In this document: one piece after another, positions 41,929 through 51,645 of the stretch
How positions within the stretch are numbered: the stretch's first letter is position 1
Layout: each line of letters begins with the position of its first letter
Assembly (NCBI GenBank): GCA_026398595.1
Contig: JAPLSO010000051.1
Span: forward strand, 170,198 to 234,197
From: Spirochaetota bacterium
GTDB taxonomy: Bacteria > Spirochaetota > Spirochaetia > Treponematales > Rectinemataceae
Reading direction: 5' to 3'
DNA length: 64,000 nt
Translations under genes and position numbers: made by a program
The notes under the pieces: model-generated
What the model was told of the DNA's origin: nothing
Seen by the model: only the letters and a program-made list of their open reading frames with translations
The model's database searches: none

Positions 41929-42954
41929 ATGAAAGCTCTTGTTAAAAGCAAGGCCGAGCCTGGCCTCTGGATGGAAGAAGTTCCTCTCCCCACGATTGGA
42001 GACAACGATTTATTGATAAAAGTGAAAAAAACGGCCATCTGCGGCACGGACGTCCATATATGGAAATGGAATCCCTGGGCACAGAAAACCATCAGGATAG
42101 GTCAGACTGCCGGCCACGAATTCGTCGGCGAGATCGTGAAAATGGGCAGGTCGGTATCGGGCTACAAGATAGGCGAACGCGTCTCGGCCGAAGGCCACAT
42201 CGTCTGCGGCGTCTGCCGGGCCTGCAGGGCAGGCAAACGCCACCTCTGCCCCAACACCATCGGCATCGGCGTGAACAGGAACGGCTGCTTCGCCGAGTAT
42301 ATCTCCGTACCCTCGAGCAACGCCTGGCACGTGCATGAGTCCATCCCCGACGACATCGCCGCCATCTTCGACCCCTATGGCAACGCGACCCACACGGCCC
42401 TCTCCTTCGACATGATCGGAGAGGATGTCCTCATCACGGGCGCGGGGCCCATCGGCTGCATGGCTGCGGCCATAGCCAAACACGTGGGGGCGCGGAACGT
42501 CGTCGTCACCGACATCAACCCCTGGAGGCTCAACCTCGCGATGAAACTCGGGGCGACACGAACGGTCGACGTGTCCAGAGAGTCGCTGAAGGACATCCAG
42601 AAGGAACTCGGCATGGTGGGAGGCTTCGACATTGGCTTGGAAATGTCCGGAAGCCCCCAGGCTCTCGAACAGATGATCGAGAATATGTACAACGGCGGCC
42701 GGATGGCTCTTCTCGGCCTTCTGCCCGACGGTGCTGGAATAGAATGGAGCAGGGTCATCTTCAAGGGTCTCTTCATAAAGGGGATTTATGGCCGCGAGAT
42801 CTTCGAAACCTGGTACAAGATGCAGGCGATGCTCCGTTCCGGACTCGATATCAGCCCGGTCATCACCCATCGCTACGCCTTCGACGATTTCGAGAAAGGT
42901 TTTGCCGTCATGCTTTCGGGCGAGTCGGGCAAGGTCGTCCTAAGCTTCGACTGA
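41929..42954 (+). CDS. tdh: L-threonine 3-dehydrogenase
   Basis: [103 protein letters not shown]. Confidence 0.96.
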   Translation: MKALVKSKAEPGLWMEEVPLPTIGDNDLLIKVKKTAICGTDVHIWKWNPWAQKTIRIGQTAGHEFVGEIVKMGRSVSGYKIGERVSAEGHIVCGVCRACRAGKRHLCPNTIGIGVNRNGCFAEYISVPSSNAWHVHESIPDDIAAIFDPYGNATHTALSFDMIGEDVLITGAGPIGCMAAAIAKHVGARNVVVTDINPWRLNLAMKLGATRTVDVSRESLKDIQKELGMVGGFDIGLEMSGSPQALEQMIENMYNGGRMALLGLLPDGAGIEWSRVIFKGLFIKGIYGREIFETWYKMQAMLRSGLDISPVITHRYAFDDFEKGFAVMLSGESGKVVLSFD

Positions 42955-42992
42955 TCAGGCGTACTGAGGCTGATTTAGCTTGCCTCGACTGG

Positions 42993-43799
42993 TCAGGCCT
43001 GCTTTGTCTGAGCCTCGATGAGGCCCAGACAATCGTAGACTGTTCGGCCTCCCGAATAGGTGGAGCTGTTCCTGCGCACGAGGCGCCAGGTATCGCTTCC
43101 GAAACTCCCCTCGGTCTCGAGTCTCTCGGCCAGGCCCACGGCTGATTCCACCCAGGAGAGAAGTGCGCCGTTCTGTGTCAGGGCGAGGGTCTTCATCCCC
43201 GGTCCCACGACGACGGTGACCGGCTCGATGGTCAGACGAGCCAGGTCGGGCGAAGCCGCCGCCGCGGCGAGCCCAGCCGTCTTGGTCTGAAGCCTGATCA
43301 TACGTGCCCGGGCGTCGGGGCCCCCGCTCTCCTTGCTTGCCGCAATCAGGTCGAGAAGGTAGTTGCGTACCTCGTTCAAGTCGTGGATCGAGGGAAGCTT
43401 GTCCGGGATGACGGCGCTTCTCAGCACCTTGGCCAGTATGGATATCTCGCGGAGATAATGATTCCGCTGGTTGGAGGGTACGAGATACATGACGATGATC
43501 TGTATCGGCCTTCCGTCGGCGGCACCGTAGTCTATGCCGCCGGGGCTCCATCCCACCACGCACATCAAGTCCTCTTCGAACTCGACGCGGGCATGGGGAC
43601 AAGCCCAGCCTTTACCCAGAGCCGTGTTCGTCGCCTTTTCCCGCTCCTCGACGTTGCCGACGATATCGGTTCCCGTGGGGATCTGGGGAAATGCCTCTAT
43701 TACATGGGCCAGGAACTGGAGAGCGTGAGTCTTATCGTTTTCGGGAAGCTCGAAAAGCCGGCCTTCCTGAAGGGCGTCGAGAACAGTATCCATGATCAA
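42993..43799 (-). CDS. PTS EIIA type-2 (PtsN/fructose IIA-like) protein with C-terminal extension
   Basis: VEEREKATNTALGKGWACPHARVEFEEDLMCVVGWSPGGIDYGAADGRPIQIIVMYLVPSNQRNHYLREISILAKVL; ATGA overlap with mgtA. Confidence 0.82.
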   Translation of the reverse strand: MIMDTVLDALQEGRLFELPENDKTHALQFLAHVIEAFPQIPTGTDIVGNVEEREKATNTALGKGWACPHARVEFEEDLMCVVGWSPGGIDYGAADGRPIQIIVMYLVPSNQRNHYLREISILAKVLRSAVIPDKLPSIHDLNEVRNYLLDLIAASKESGGPDARARMIRLQTKTAGLAAAAASPDLARLTIEPVTVVVGPGMKTLALTQNGALLSWVESAVGLAERLETEGSFGSDTWRLVRRNSSTYSGGRTVYDCLGLIEAQTKQA

Positions 43800-46450
43800 C
43801 CTCCCTCTGACTTACGCAGAACTCTCAACTTCATAAAATGGGCGAGTATCGAATAGAGGACCAGGAAGCCCCCTATCCAGAGCCAGTAGACCGCGGGCAG
43901 AGGCACGAGGCCGAGGACGGGCGCGAAGAAGGAGTAGGGAAGCCAGATCCCTATTCCGGCGATGATGAGGGTTGTGGCCATCAAGGGAGCCGAGGCCCTG
44001 CTCCGCAGGAAGGGTATCCTTCGCGTCCTGATGATATGGACGATGAGGGTCTGGGTGAGGAGGGACTCCACAAACCAGCCTGTCTGGAAAAGCCGAATGA
44101 GGTAGTCCCTGTTCACCTGGGAGAGGTTCGGATCGAGAACCCTTTGCGCCCCAAAGAAAAACCACATGAGGGCGAAAGTAGCGTAGTCAAAGAGCGAGCT
44201 GACCGGACCCACCCCCACCATGAAGCGCTTGATGCTCTTGATGTCCCAGGATATGGGCTTGGCGATGAGTTCGGAATCGACTTTATCCATCGGTATTCCC
44301 GTCTGGGACAGGTCGTAGAGAAAGTTGTTGGCGAGGATCTGGATGGGCTTCATCGGCAGGAAGGGCAGAAGGACGCTTGCTCCCAGCATACTGAACATGT
44401 TACCGAAGTTGGAGCTGGAACCCATTCTGATGTACTTGATGATGTTGGCGAAGATCCGCCTGCCCTCCATGATCCCCTCCTCGAGGGCGAGGAGGCTCTT
44501 CTCCAGAAGGATAATATCGGCCGATTCCTTGGCTACGTCGACGGCCGAGTCTACCGAAATGCCCACATCGGCCGCCTTGAGGGCCGACGTGTCGTTGATG
44601 CCATCGCCCATGAAGCCGACAATGTGGCCCTGCCGCTTGAGCTCCTTGACAATGCCTTCCTTCTGGCTTGGGGTCAGCTTGTAAAAAAGGTCGCAGGATA
44701 CGGCCTTGGCGGCCAGCTCCTCGGGGGAGAGGCGCGCAAGCTCCTCGCCTGAGACAGCCGATTCCACGGCTATCCCCACCTCCTGGCAGACCTTTCGCGA
44801 CACGAGGCCGTTGTCTCCCGTCAGGACCTTGACCCGGACGCCTGCAGCCCCGAGGAGCTGTATGGCCTCGGCCGCCGAGTCTTTTGGGGGGTCCATGAAG
44901 GCAATGTAACCCAGGAGGACAAGCTGGCTTTCGTCGTCCACCACGAAGACCTTCCTGTCCTTCGGGAATTCACGGTAGGCGATACCCAGGACCCTGAAAC
45001 CCTCGCGGTTGAGTTTCTCCACTTCCTCGAAGAGATCAGCCTGCATCATGTCGAGAAGAGGATAGATGTCCTCGTCAATCTGGTAGTATGTGCAGCAGCG
45101 GAAGATTTCCTCGACGGCGCCTTTGCAGATGAGGACGTTGTCACCCTCGTATTCGACGACCACCGACATACGGCGCCGCTGGAAATCGAAAGGCAGCTCG
45201 TCGATGAGGCGGCAGGTGCCGGCGTCGAGGTCGACGTATTCCAGGACTGCTCTGTCGAGAAGGTTCTTCAAGCCGGTCTGGAAATGACTGTTCAGATAGG
45301 CGTAGTTGAGGACTTCCTCGCTCTCGTGTCCGATGATGTCCACATGGTGCTCGAGCATGACCTTGTCCTGGGTCAGAGTGCCCGTTTTGTCCGTGCAGAG
45401 GATATCAACCGCTCCGAGGTTCTGGATCGAAGGAAGACGTTTGACAATCACCTTCTTCTTCGCCATGGAAAGGGCTCCCTTGGCGAGGTTGACCGTGACG
45501 ATCATGGGCAGCATCTCGGGCGTCAGGCCGACGGCTACCGAAAGGGCGAAGAGAAGCGCTTCGATCCAATTGCCCTTGGAGAGGCCTACGATCAGGAAGA
45601 CGGCGGCGACCATGACGACCATGGTGCGGATCATGAGCCAGGTAAAGGAGCTCAGCCCCTTGTCGAAGCTTGTCGTCTCCCTTTTTCCCAGGAGGGCCGC
45701 GGCCAAGGCGCCATAGAGGGTCTGAGCGCCTGTGTTGACGACGAGGGCCTTGGCCGTACCGCTGGTCGCCGAGGTGCCCATGAAGCAGGCGTCGGTAAGG
45801 TGGAGGGCTGAAGCTGGTGTCCCGCCCTGGATGGCGGATGTCTTTTCAACCGGCATGGATTCGCCCGTGAGGGCGGCCTCGCCAAGGAAGAAGTCCTTGG
45901 CAGCGATGAGGCGCAGGTCGGCCGGCACGCTCGAGCCGGCCTGGAGAAGTACAATGTCCCCCGGAACCACCTCCGAGGTCTTAATCTCCTGCTCCGTGCC
46001 ATCACGAAGCACGTAAGTCCGCGATTGGACACGCTTGCCGAGGGCTTCAATTTCCCCGGCCGACCGGCGGTCGAGGATGAAGGAAAGCCCCACGCTGAGG
46101 AGAATCATGGCGCCGACGATGATGGCCGACCGGTATTCCCCCACTAAGGTGGATATGGTGGTTATCGCAAGGAGTTGGACGACAAGAGGGCTTCGCAGAC
46201 GTTCAAGCATGTCAGCCCAGAAGCCCAGCTTGCCCGGCTTGGTCAGCTCATTGGGTCCATAATGGCCCAGCCGGGTCGATGCCTCCTCCGACGACAGGCC
46301 GCCCTGGCTTGAAGCCATGGCCGCCAGCCCTTCTTCGGGCGTGCATAAACAGATCTTTATAAGTTTCTTTTCGTTGTCGCGCAGGGCTTTATCCTGCGGA
46401 GAGGACATCTTCTCCCGAATGGAAAGTATCTGCCCTGAAAGTTTAGCCAT
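43796..46450 (-). CDS. mgtA: magnesium-translocating P-type ATPase
   Basis: CTDKTGTLTQDKVMLEHHVD, ALTGESMPVEKT, VGFMGDGINDTSALKAADVGISVDSAVDVAKE; MgtA/B-type sequence. Confidence 0.95.
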   Translation of the reverse strand: MAKLSGQILSIREKMSSPQDKALRDNEKKLIKICLCTPEEGLAAMASSQGGLSSEEASTRLGHYGPNELTKPGKLGFWADMLERLRSPLVVQLLAITTISTLVGEYRSAIIVGAMILLSVGLSFILDRRSAGEIEALGKRVQSRTYVLRDGTEQEIKTSEVVPGDIVLLQAGSSVPADLRLIAAKDFFLGEAALTGESMPVEKTSAIQGGTPASALHLTDACFMGTSATSGTAKALVVNTGAQTLYGALAAALLGKRETTSFDKGLSSFTWLMIRTMVVMVAAVFLIVGLSKGNWIEALLFALSVAVGLTPEMLPMIVTVNLAKGALSMAKKKVIVKRLPSIQNLGAVDILCTDKTGTLTQDKVMLEHHVDIIGHESEEVLNYAYLNSHFQTGLKNLLDRAVLEYVDLDAGTCRLIDELPFDFQRRRMSVVVEYEGDNVLICKGAVEEIFRCCTYYQIDEDIYPLLDMMQADLFEEVEKLNREGFRVLGIAYREFPKDRKVFVVDDESQLVLLGYIAFMDPPKDSAAEAIQLLGAAGVRVKVLTGDNGLVSRKVCQEVGIAVESAVSGEELARLSPEELAAKAVSCDLFYKLTPSQKEGIVKELKRQGHIVGFMGDGINDTSALKAADVGISVDSAVDVAKESADIILLEKSLLALEEGIMEGRRIFANIIKYIRMGSSSNFGNMFSMLGASVLLPFLPMKPIQILANNFLYDLSQTGIPMDKVDSELIAKPISWDIKSIKRFMVGVGPVSSLFDYATFALMWFFFGAQRVLDPNLSQVNRDYLIRLFQTGWFVESLLTQTLIVHIIRTRRIPFLRSRASAPLMATTLIIAGIGIWLPYSFFAPVLGLVPLPAVYWLWIGGFLVLYSILAHFMKLRVLRKSEGG

Positions 46451-46811
46451 TGCTCGCCTCCGCATTGCCACGCCACGTGACCGGTCGGAGGGAGGAGAAG
46501 CGACGCTATCGAGCCTGCCGCCATCTCCAGGGGCCGAAACCGGCGACATGAAGAATGCTACATGGGAATGGATCTTCGGAATCGGTGCGTGCTTCGCAGC
46601 TTATCGCTGAAACGCGACTATAACTGCCATCCGCATCGTTCATGCATGTTCTCCTTTCGTCGTGTGGGGATCGACCTCATGGTCTTCAGGTAGTATGAAC
46701 GATCGAGAGCCTTCGGGCAAGTTCCCCGAGACCTGTTACCGTGAGAAAGGTCGAAAAATTGCCTGGGCCGGATGGCTCGATACCCTTCCCTCTTCCTGGT
46801 ATAATCAAGCC

Positions 46812-48203
46812 ATGAGCGAACATCACGGCAAATCGCGCCGACCGCATTCAGGCGACAGGCCCAGGCCACGGCCCGGCCTAAAAACCCAACCAAGCGTTTA
46901 TAGCCAATCCGGCCGCTCGACCCACGCTCAGGAGCCTCCCAGAACCGAAGTGCCCAGGCTCGAGCCCCTTCAATCCTTCAAGCTCGGTGAGGACTGCCTC
47001 AAAGCCCTGACTGAACTTCCCTCTATCCTCGACGAAATCGCGCCCATGACGCCCAGGCAAAAGCATGAACTCGGACGAAGCGTCCGATCCCTCTGGGAAG
47101 ACCTCACCTCGGAAAAGGAACACAGGACAGCCGAATACCTGAGTTCACCTGCCGACGCATCGGCGTACATGCGCTATTTCCTGCCATGGAACCTGATCCG
47201 TCTGGCCTCCATCTTCTCCTCCCTCCCCCTGCAGCTGGACGATGGAGCCTCGGTGATGGACATCGGTTCGGGCCCCTTGACCCTTCCCATCGCCCTCTAT
47301 CTCTCCAGATCCGACCTCCGCTCCAAACGACTGACCTTCTATTGTGCCGACAAGACGGAACGAATCCTCAAACAGGGACAGAACCTCTTCGAAAGCATCT
47401 GCGCCAGGGTTTCGGGCGCCCTCTCCCCCTGGAAAATTGTCCTCCTCCACCAGCAGTTTGGAGATTACCCGCCTGAAAAAGTCGATCTGGTGACAGCGGC
47501 CAACGTCTTCAACGAATTCTTCTGGAAGAGCAAGGCTCCTCTCGGCATGCGGGCATCCCTCACTGCCAGACAGCTTCTAGGCTATCTCAAAGGCTTGGGC
47601 TCGGTCTTCCTCATGGAGCCGGGCGATCCGAGATCGGGTTCCTTCATCAGCGCGATCCGAGCGGCTCTCTCCACCTTCGGTGCCCTGCCTGCCGCCCCTT
47701 GCCCCCACGTCTTCGCCTGTCCCCTTCCCGGCATTTTCCGCAGCCTCGAAACACCAGGGAACGAGAGCCCGACTGTTCTGGGAGCCAAGCATTTCCGTGA
47801 ACTCGTCATGCCGAAACGGCGCGAGAAATATCCTTGGTGTCATTTCACGATTGGCACCGGGGCCACGCCGCCATGGCTTAAAGCCCTCTCGGACGAGGCG
47901 GGATTATCCAAGGAGAAGCTGGTTTTTTCGTATCTGTTGTCCACCGTGCCCGCCGAACTTCCCCAGCCGGGGAACCAGAAATCCAAGCCGGGCGGACAAT
48001 CCTTCACCCGCGTCGTGTCGGAGGAGTTCCCCCTGCCGGGCAGGCTTCTCGGCCGTTATGCCTGTTCGGCAGAAGGCTACTCGCTGGTGCAGTATCCCCC
48101 CTCGGGCCGAAAGCCTTCGAGCGGAGATCTTTTACGCACGCCTTTTACGTCCAAGGACCACGTCATCGATGAAAAATCCGGGGCGATAATCGTTTCCTAT
48201 TGA
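46812..48203 (+). CDS. Rsm22-like SAM-dependent methyltransferase
   Basis: YMRYFLPWNLIRLASIFSSLPL, VMDIGSGPLTLPIALYLSRSDLRSKRLTFYCAD, conserved CPH/C-rich C-terminal region. Confidence 0.72.
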   Translation: MSEHHGKSRRPHSGDRPRPRPGLKTQPSVYSQSGRSTHAQEPPRTEVPRLEPLQSFKLGEDCLKALTELPSILDEIAPMTPRQKHELGRSVRSLWEDLTSEKEHRTAEYLSSPADASAYMRYFLPWNLIRLASIFSSLPLQLDDGASVMDIGSGPLTLPIALYLSRSDLRSKRLTFYCADKTERILKQGQNLFESICARVSGALSPWKIVLLHQQFGDYPPEKVDLVTAANVFNEFFWKSKAPLGMRASLTARQLLGYLKGLGSVFLMEPGDPRSGSFISAIRAALSTFGALPAAPCPHVFACPLPGIFRSLETPGNESPTVLGAKHFRELVMPKRREKYPWCHFTIGTGATPPWLKALSDEAGLSKEKLVFSYLLSTVPAELPQPGNQKSKPGGQSFTRVVSEEFPLPGRLLGRYACSAEGYSLVQYPPSGRKPSSGDLLRTPFTSKDHVIDEKSGAIIVSY

Positions 48204-48250
48204 CAGCACAGGATGTTCCCGGTATAGTCGATTTTCGTCAGCGATAACAC

Positions 48251-48325
48251 GGGGGCGTAGCGAAGCTGGTTTATCGCGCTGGCCTGTCAAGCCGGAGATC
48301 ACGGGTTCGAGCCCCGTCGCTCCCG
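48251..48325 (+). tRNA. tRNA-Asp (anticodon GTC)
   Basis: Acceptor GGGGGCG/CGCTCCC, anticodon arm GGCCTGTCAAGCC, T-arm ACGGGTTCGAGCCCCGT. Confidence 0.93.
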
Positions 48326-48386
48326 ATTCGCCTTCGGGCGTCGCCTTTGGGCGTTGAACCCGTCAATTCTGACGGGTTTTTTATTA

Positions 48387-48459
48387 CGGGCTGTAGCGCA
48401 GGGGCTAGCGCGCTTGGTTCGGGACCAAGATGTCGGAGGTTCAAATCCTCTCAGCCCGA
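48387..48459 (+). tRNA. tRNA-Pro (anticodon CGG)
   Basis: Acceptor CGGGCTG/CAGCCCG, anticodon stem-loop CTTGG-TTCGGGA-CCAAG, T-arm GAGGTTCAAATCCTC. Confidence 0.92.
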
Positions 48460-48560
48460 CAAGGAACGAAAGACGATTGCCCGGCAAAAATGCCGGGCAT
48501 CGTTGTTTTTAAGGACATTCTCCTTCTCATCGACCTGACAAGTTGATATAGTCTCTCCCA

Positions 48561-49676
48561 ATGCGTGATTTCCTGTGTGCGATGCTCATCGCCATCCTCG
48601 GCGGCGCGACGCTTTCGGCAGCTCCTTCTTCCCATGAAACGGGCTTGCCTCCTTCGAAAAGTATCCTGACCGTTTTATGTTACCACAACATAGACATCAG
48701 GTCGCCGAAGAATTCCCCGTATTCGGTGACCTCGGCCCAATTGACCGATGAGCTGAATGCGCTCAAGGCAGCGGGCTTCGATTTTGTCTCACTGGAACAG
48801 GTACAGGCTTTCTACGCATCGGGCAAGCCGCTTCCCTCCAAATCTGCCCTTATCACCTTCGACGACGGACATGAGAATATCTATGAACATGCCTACCCGA
48901 TCCTCAAAAAAATGAATATTCCCTGGCTCTTGTTCGTCTTTCCTACCGCTATCGGAGGCGGCCACGAGAAAGGGTTCATGAACTGGGATGAGGTGCAACA
49001 GCTCAACAAAGAAGGAGTCGCGATCGGGAGCCATTCCTTTGATCATCCCTATCTGACACGTCCCGGAAAAGAGATATCGACTCCTGAGGCTTATGACGCA
49101 TGGCTCGATAAGGAACTCATCCGTTCCAAACGGCTGATCGAAGATAAGCTTGGTTCCCCAGTAAACGCGTTCGCTTCGCCTTTCGGAGCGCTCAACAATG
49201 TTGTGCAGCAACATATCAAAAACGCAGGGTATTCACTCGCGTTCAACATATTCGGCTCGAACAACGACGCACTGAACAATCCCCTTGAATTGAACCGGAT
49301 TATCGTGCTCAGCACCCATTCTCCCGAGATGGTCGTGAAGAAGGCTGAAGAGCGGCCCCTGCATTTCACTAAGGAGTTCCCAGGATCGCTGCAAGTATAT
49401 ACTGGGATGCTTGCGACGGCAGGTTTTTCCCTCGAGGGGATCGATGACTACATTCCTGGCTCGATTCAGGTGCTCATCAATGGAACCAGGATCGAAACAT
49501 TGAAAGAGAACGGTTCGTCCTTCATGTTCGATGTTCCCGCTCCTGGTCGTTCGAAAGGCTATATCGTTACAGTATATGCTCGAGGCAGGTCAGGCGAGAT
49601 CTTTTCGCAGAGCTACTATTTTATCTATGCCACAAAAAAACCGGATTTCCTCAAGCTGGCGCCGGCCAAAACGTAG
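48561..49676 (+). CDS. polysaccharide deacetylase family protein
   Basis: LTVLCYHNID, ALITFDDGHENIYEHAYPILKKMNIPWLLFVFPTAIGG, IGSHSFDHPYLT. Confidence 0.92.
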   Translation: MRDFLCAMLIAILGGATLSAAPSSHETGLPPSKSILTVLCYHNIDIRSPKNSPYSVTSAQLTDELNALKAAGFDFVSLEQVQAFYASGKPLPSKSALITFDDGHENIYEHAYPILKKMNIPWLLFVFPTAIGGGHEKGFMNWDEVQQLNKEGVAIGSHSFDHPYLTRPGKEISTPEAYDAWLDKELIRSKRLIEDKLGSPVNAFASPFGALNNVVQQHIKNAGYSLAFNIFGSNNDALNNPLELNRIIVLSTHSPEMVVKKAEERPLHFTKEFPGSLQVYTGMLATAGFSLEGIDDYIPGSIQVLINGTRIETLKENGSSFMFDVPAPGRSKGYIVTVYARGRSGEIFSQSYYFIYATKKPDFLKLAPAKT

Positions 49677-49761
49677 TCCCAGGCCGAATGAAGCACAGCG
49701 AGCTGAACGTAGAAGTTTTAAGGCAATCGGCCTGCGTGGATTAATCTTCAAAGGCAGACCC

Positions 49762-49796
49762 AAAAAAAGCCCACTGCGGGAAATCCGCAGCAGGCT
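49762..49796 (-). terminator. intrinsic terminator of the secreted-protein array (minus strand)
   Basis: Minus strand AGCC-TG-CTGCGG-ATTTC-CCGCAG-TG-GGCT then TTTTTTT. Confidence 0.75.
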
Positions 49797-49819
49797 CCAA
49801 TAGCTAAAAGTTGCAGAAT

Positions 49820-50281
49820 TTAGTGTGAATAAAGCGAAACGGTCAACGTATCCTGATATACACCAGCAGGAAGGCTCAGGCTCGACGCGGTTGCATAGGT
49901 TGCGGAGACCGCCAAGGTTGTTACAGGCTGTGTTCCGGTTGGTGCCAATGAATATGCAGTAGCTAGGTTAATGGCTGTTACAGATCCAACATTTAGCTTA
50001 TAGGGATACGCATTCGTACCATACATCATCTTGCCGCCATTCGCGGAAGTAATAGTGAGAGTATATCCATTAAGGTTCGAAGATATAACAATATTGCCCA
50101 AGCTTTTGCTTGTTTCCGTTGGATCAAGTGTGGAGGGTGAAGGTATAGTCGAACTCAGAGTAAGCGTATAATCCACACTCGCACTCAAGGTAATGTTCGA
50201 TGAACTGACCAATGTGTCGGTGGCAAACACTGGTACGCCGATAAGCGCGATCAAGAGAGCGATAATCAAAGGCTTTTTCAT
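49820..50281 (-). CDS. small secreted pilin/spore-coat-U-like beta protein, array member 1
   Basis: Signal peptide MKKPLIIALLIALIGVPVFA; LGNIVISSNLNGYTLTITSANGG...PAGVYQDTLTVSL; RBS GAGGAG. Confidence 0.7.
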   Translation of the reverse strand: MKKPLIIALLIALIGVPVFATDTLVSSSNITLSASVDYTLTLSSTIPSPSTLDPTETSKSLGNIVISSNLNGYTLTITSANGGKMMYGTNAYPYKLNVGSVTAINLATAYSLAPTGTQPVTTLAVSATYATASSLSLPAGVYQDTLTVSLYSH

Positions 50282-50361
50282 TTCTTTCTCCTCATAAAAA
50301 CTTTAAAACATAATACTTGGATAGACTTTTACAATACACATAGCTTCATGTCAATACACCA

Positions 50362-50853
50362 TCAATCACCTAATAGTGATATTGTAATTGTATCGTGGTA
50401 GATGCCCATGGGCCAAATAATCCCAACATGCGGAAGAAAAGTAAGGTATAAGGTCAATAATTCCCCGCTGGAGGCGGTTTTCTGCTGGGCAGCACTCTGG
50501 ATCGCAAACCGGGACACAACCACCGTATCCCCATCTTTTATGGCAAATAAATAAGGAATATAGGTTTCCCCATCGTCAAGCTTGAGCCTTCCGGTATCTT
50601 GATTCTGTGCGTAGCTGGAACTGATGCTCATTTTCCACGCTGCTTGGTTACTGATGACAAGTGCGTTGCTGACTGCCTTGGTGGTTATCACATCATCGTT
50701 TTCGTTCAGCAAATCAATAGTCTCGGGATCAGCCATTGTGATATGCAGAATTGATGGAACATCACCTATCACGACAAGACGATTGTTGTCTTGGGCAAGA
50801 ATAGATAATTGAATAAAGAAAAAAGCAATCAAGAAAGATACTATCTTTTTCAT
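50362..50853 (-). CDS. small secreted beta protein, array member 2 (most divergent)
   Basis: Signal peptide MKKIVSFLIAFFFIQLSILA; ALVISNQAAWKMSISSS...PMGIYHDTITISLLGD. Confidence 0.68.
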   Translation of the reverse strand: MKKIVSFLIAFFFIQLSILAQDNNRLVVIGDVPSILHITMADPETIDLLNENDDVITTKAVSNALVISNQAAWKMSISSSYAQNQDTGRLKLDDGETYIPYLFAIKDGDTVVVSRFAIQSAAQQKTASSGELLTLYLTFLPHVGIIWPMGIYHDTITISLLGD

Positions 50854-50892
50854 TTACTTATTCAACCAAAACTTTTTGGAAATCGGACATAT

Positions 50893-50926
50893 AGCAAGGC
50901 GACAATCAATTGATCAACGCCTTGCT
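50893..50926 (-). terminator. hairpin downstream of array member 3
   Basis: AGCAAGGCG/CGCCTTGCT 9-bp arms (50893-50901 and 50918-50926); no long U tract. Confidence 0.5.
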
Positions 50927-50939
50927 GCTTAATAATCAC

Positions 50940-51476
50940 TCAGGTTGTAGCTGTAATAGTGATAGTGATTGTATCAGTGTAAGCAGTACTGGCTTGGTAA
51001 AGCAATGCGCTGTCGTCCTGGTTGCTGGCTGCAACAGTAAGTACATAATCGACACCAGTTTTAGTCGTTCTGCCGCCATCGGTAATCGTAACATCCTTAG
51101 CCGCAGTAAGCTGAACGGCGGTTAGGACGGTTCCGGTTGGAGTAGTACCAGCTGCAGTGCTGACCGCAAGCGTGTAAGGGATTGCCACGCCACTAATAGC
51201 AGGGTCCTTCAGAGTACCAAGATTCGTAGAAGTGAAAGAAAGCTTGTACGCCTTTTTATTTGAGATGACCGTAAGCGTTCCATTCTTGTCTGCACTGGGG
51301 TTTGTCGAAGCATTGTTGAAGTTGTCGGGAAACGTAATACTGATCGGCGTATTGGTCACATTAACATACAAAACCGGGCTGACGGTAGCGTTTACCACGA
51401 GATCGGGATTGGATGCCGCCGAAACGGAGCCGACTGCCACAAGGGCAGCGATCAGAAGAACCGCAAACTTTTTCAT
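50940..51476 (-). CDS. small secreted beta protein, array member 3
   Basis: Signal peptide MKKFAVLLIAALVAVGSVSA; LTVISNKKAYKLSFTSTNLGTL...YTDTITITITATT. Confidence 0.72.
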   Translation of the reverse strand: MKKFAVLLIAALVAVGSVSAASNPDLVVNATVSPVLYVNVTNTPISITFPDNFNNASTNPSADKNGTLTVISNKKAYKLSFTSTNLGTLKDPAISGVAIPYTLAVSTAAGTTPTGTVLTAVQLTAAKDVTITDGGRTTKTGVDYVLTVAASNQDDSALLYQASTAYTDTITITITATT

Positions 51477-51598
51477 ATACACCTCACAATTCTTTACCCT
51501 GCTCAAGCAGGATTTTTTATCGTGTGGAAAAAGACAGAAGGCAGAACACAGAAGCAGATCATCTGTACTTTCTCACAATCACAACTTTGATCAACTTA

Positions 51599-51628
51599 AT
51601 TGTACCAACAACACTAAAAGCATGTCAA
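51599..51628 (-). promoter_or_regulatory. sigma70-like promoter of array member 3
   Basis: Minus strand TTGACA-18 nt-TACAAT. Confidence 0.65.
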
Positions 51629-51645
51629 TTACTTCCTATAGTTCC

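Noticed and set aside
46451-46811. Possible Mg2+-sensing riboswitch (M-box) in the mgtA leader
   Set aside because: Read by eye; I could not identify the conserved M-box core. Would need an Infernal search with RF00380
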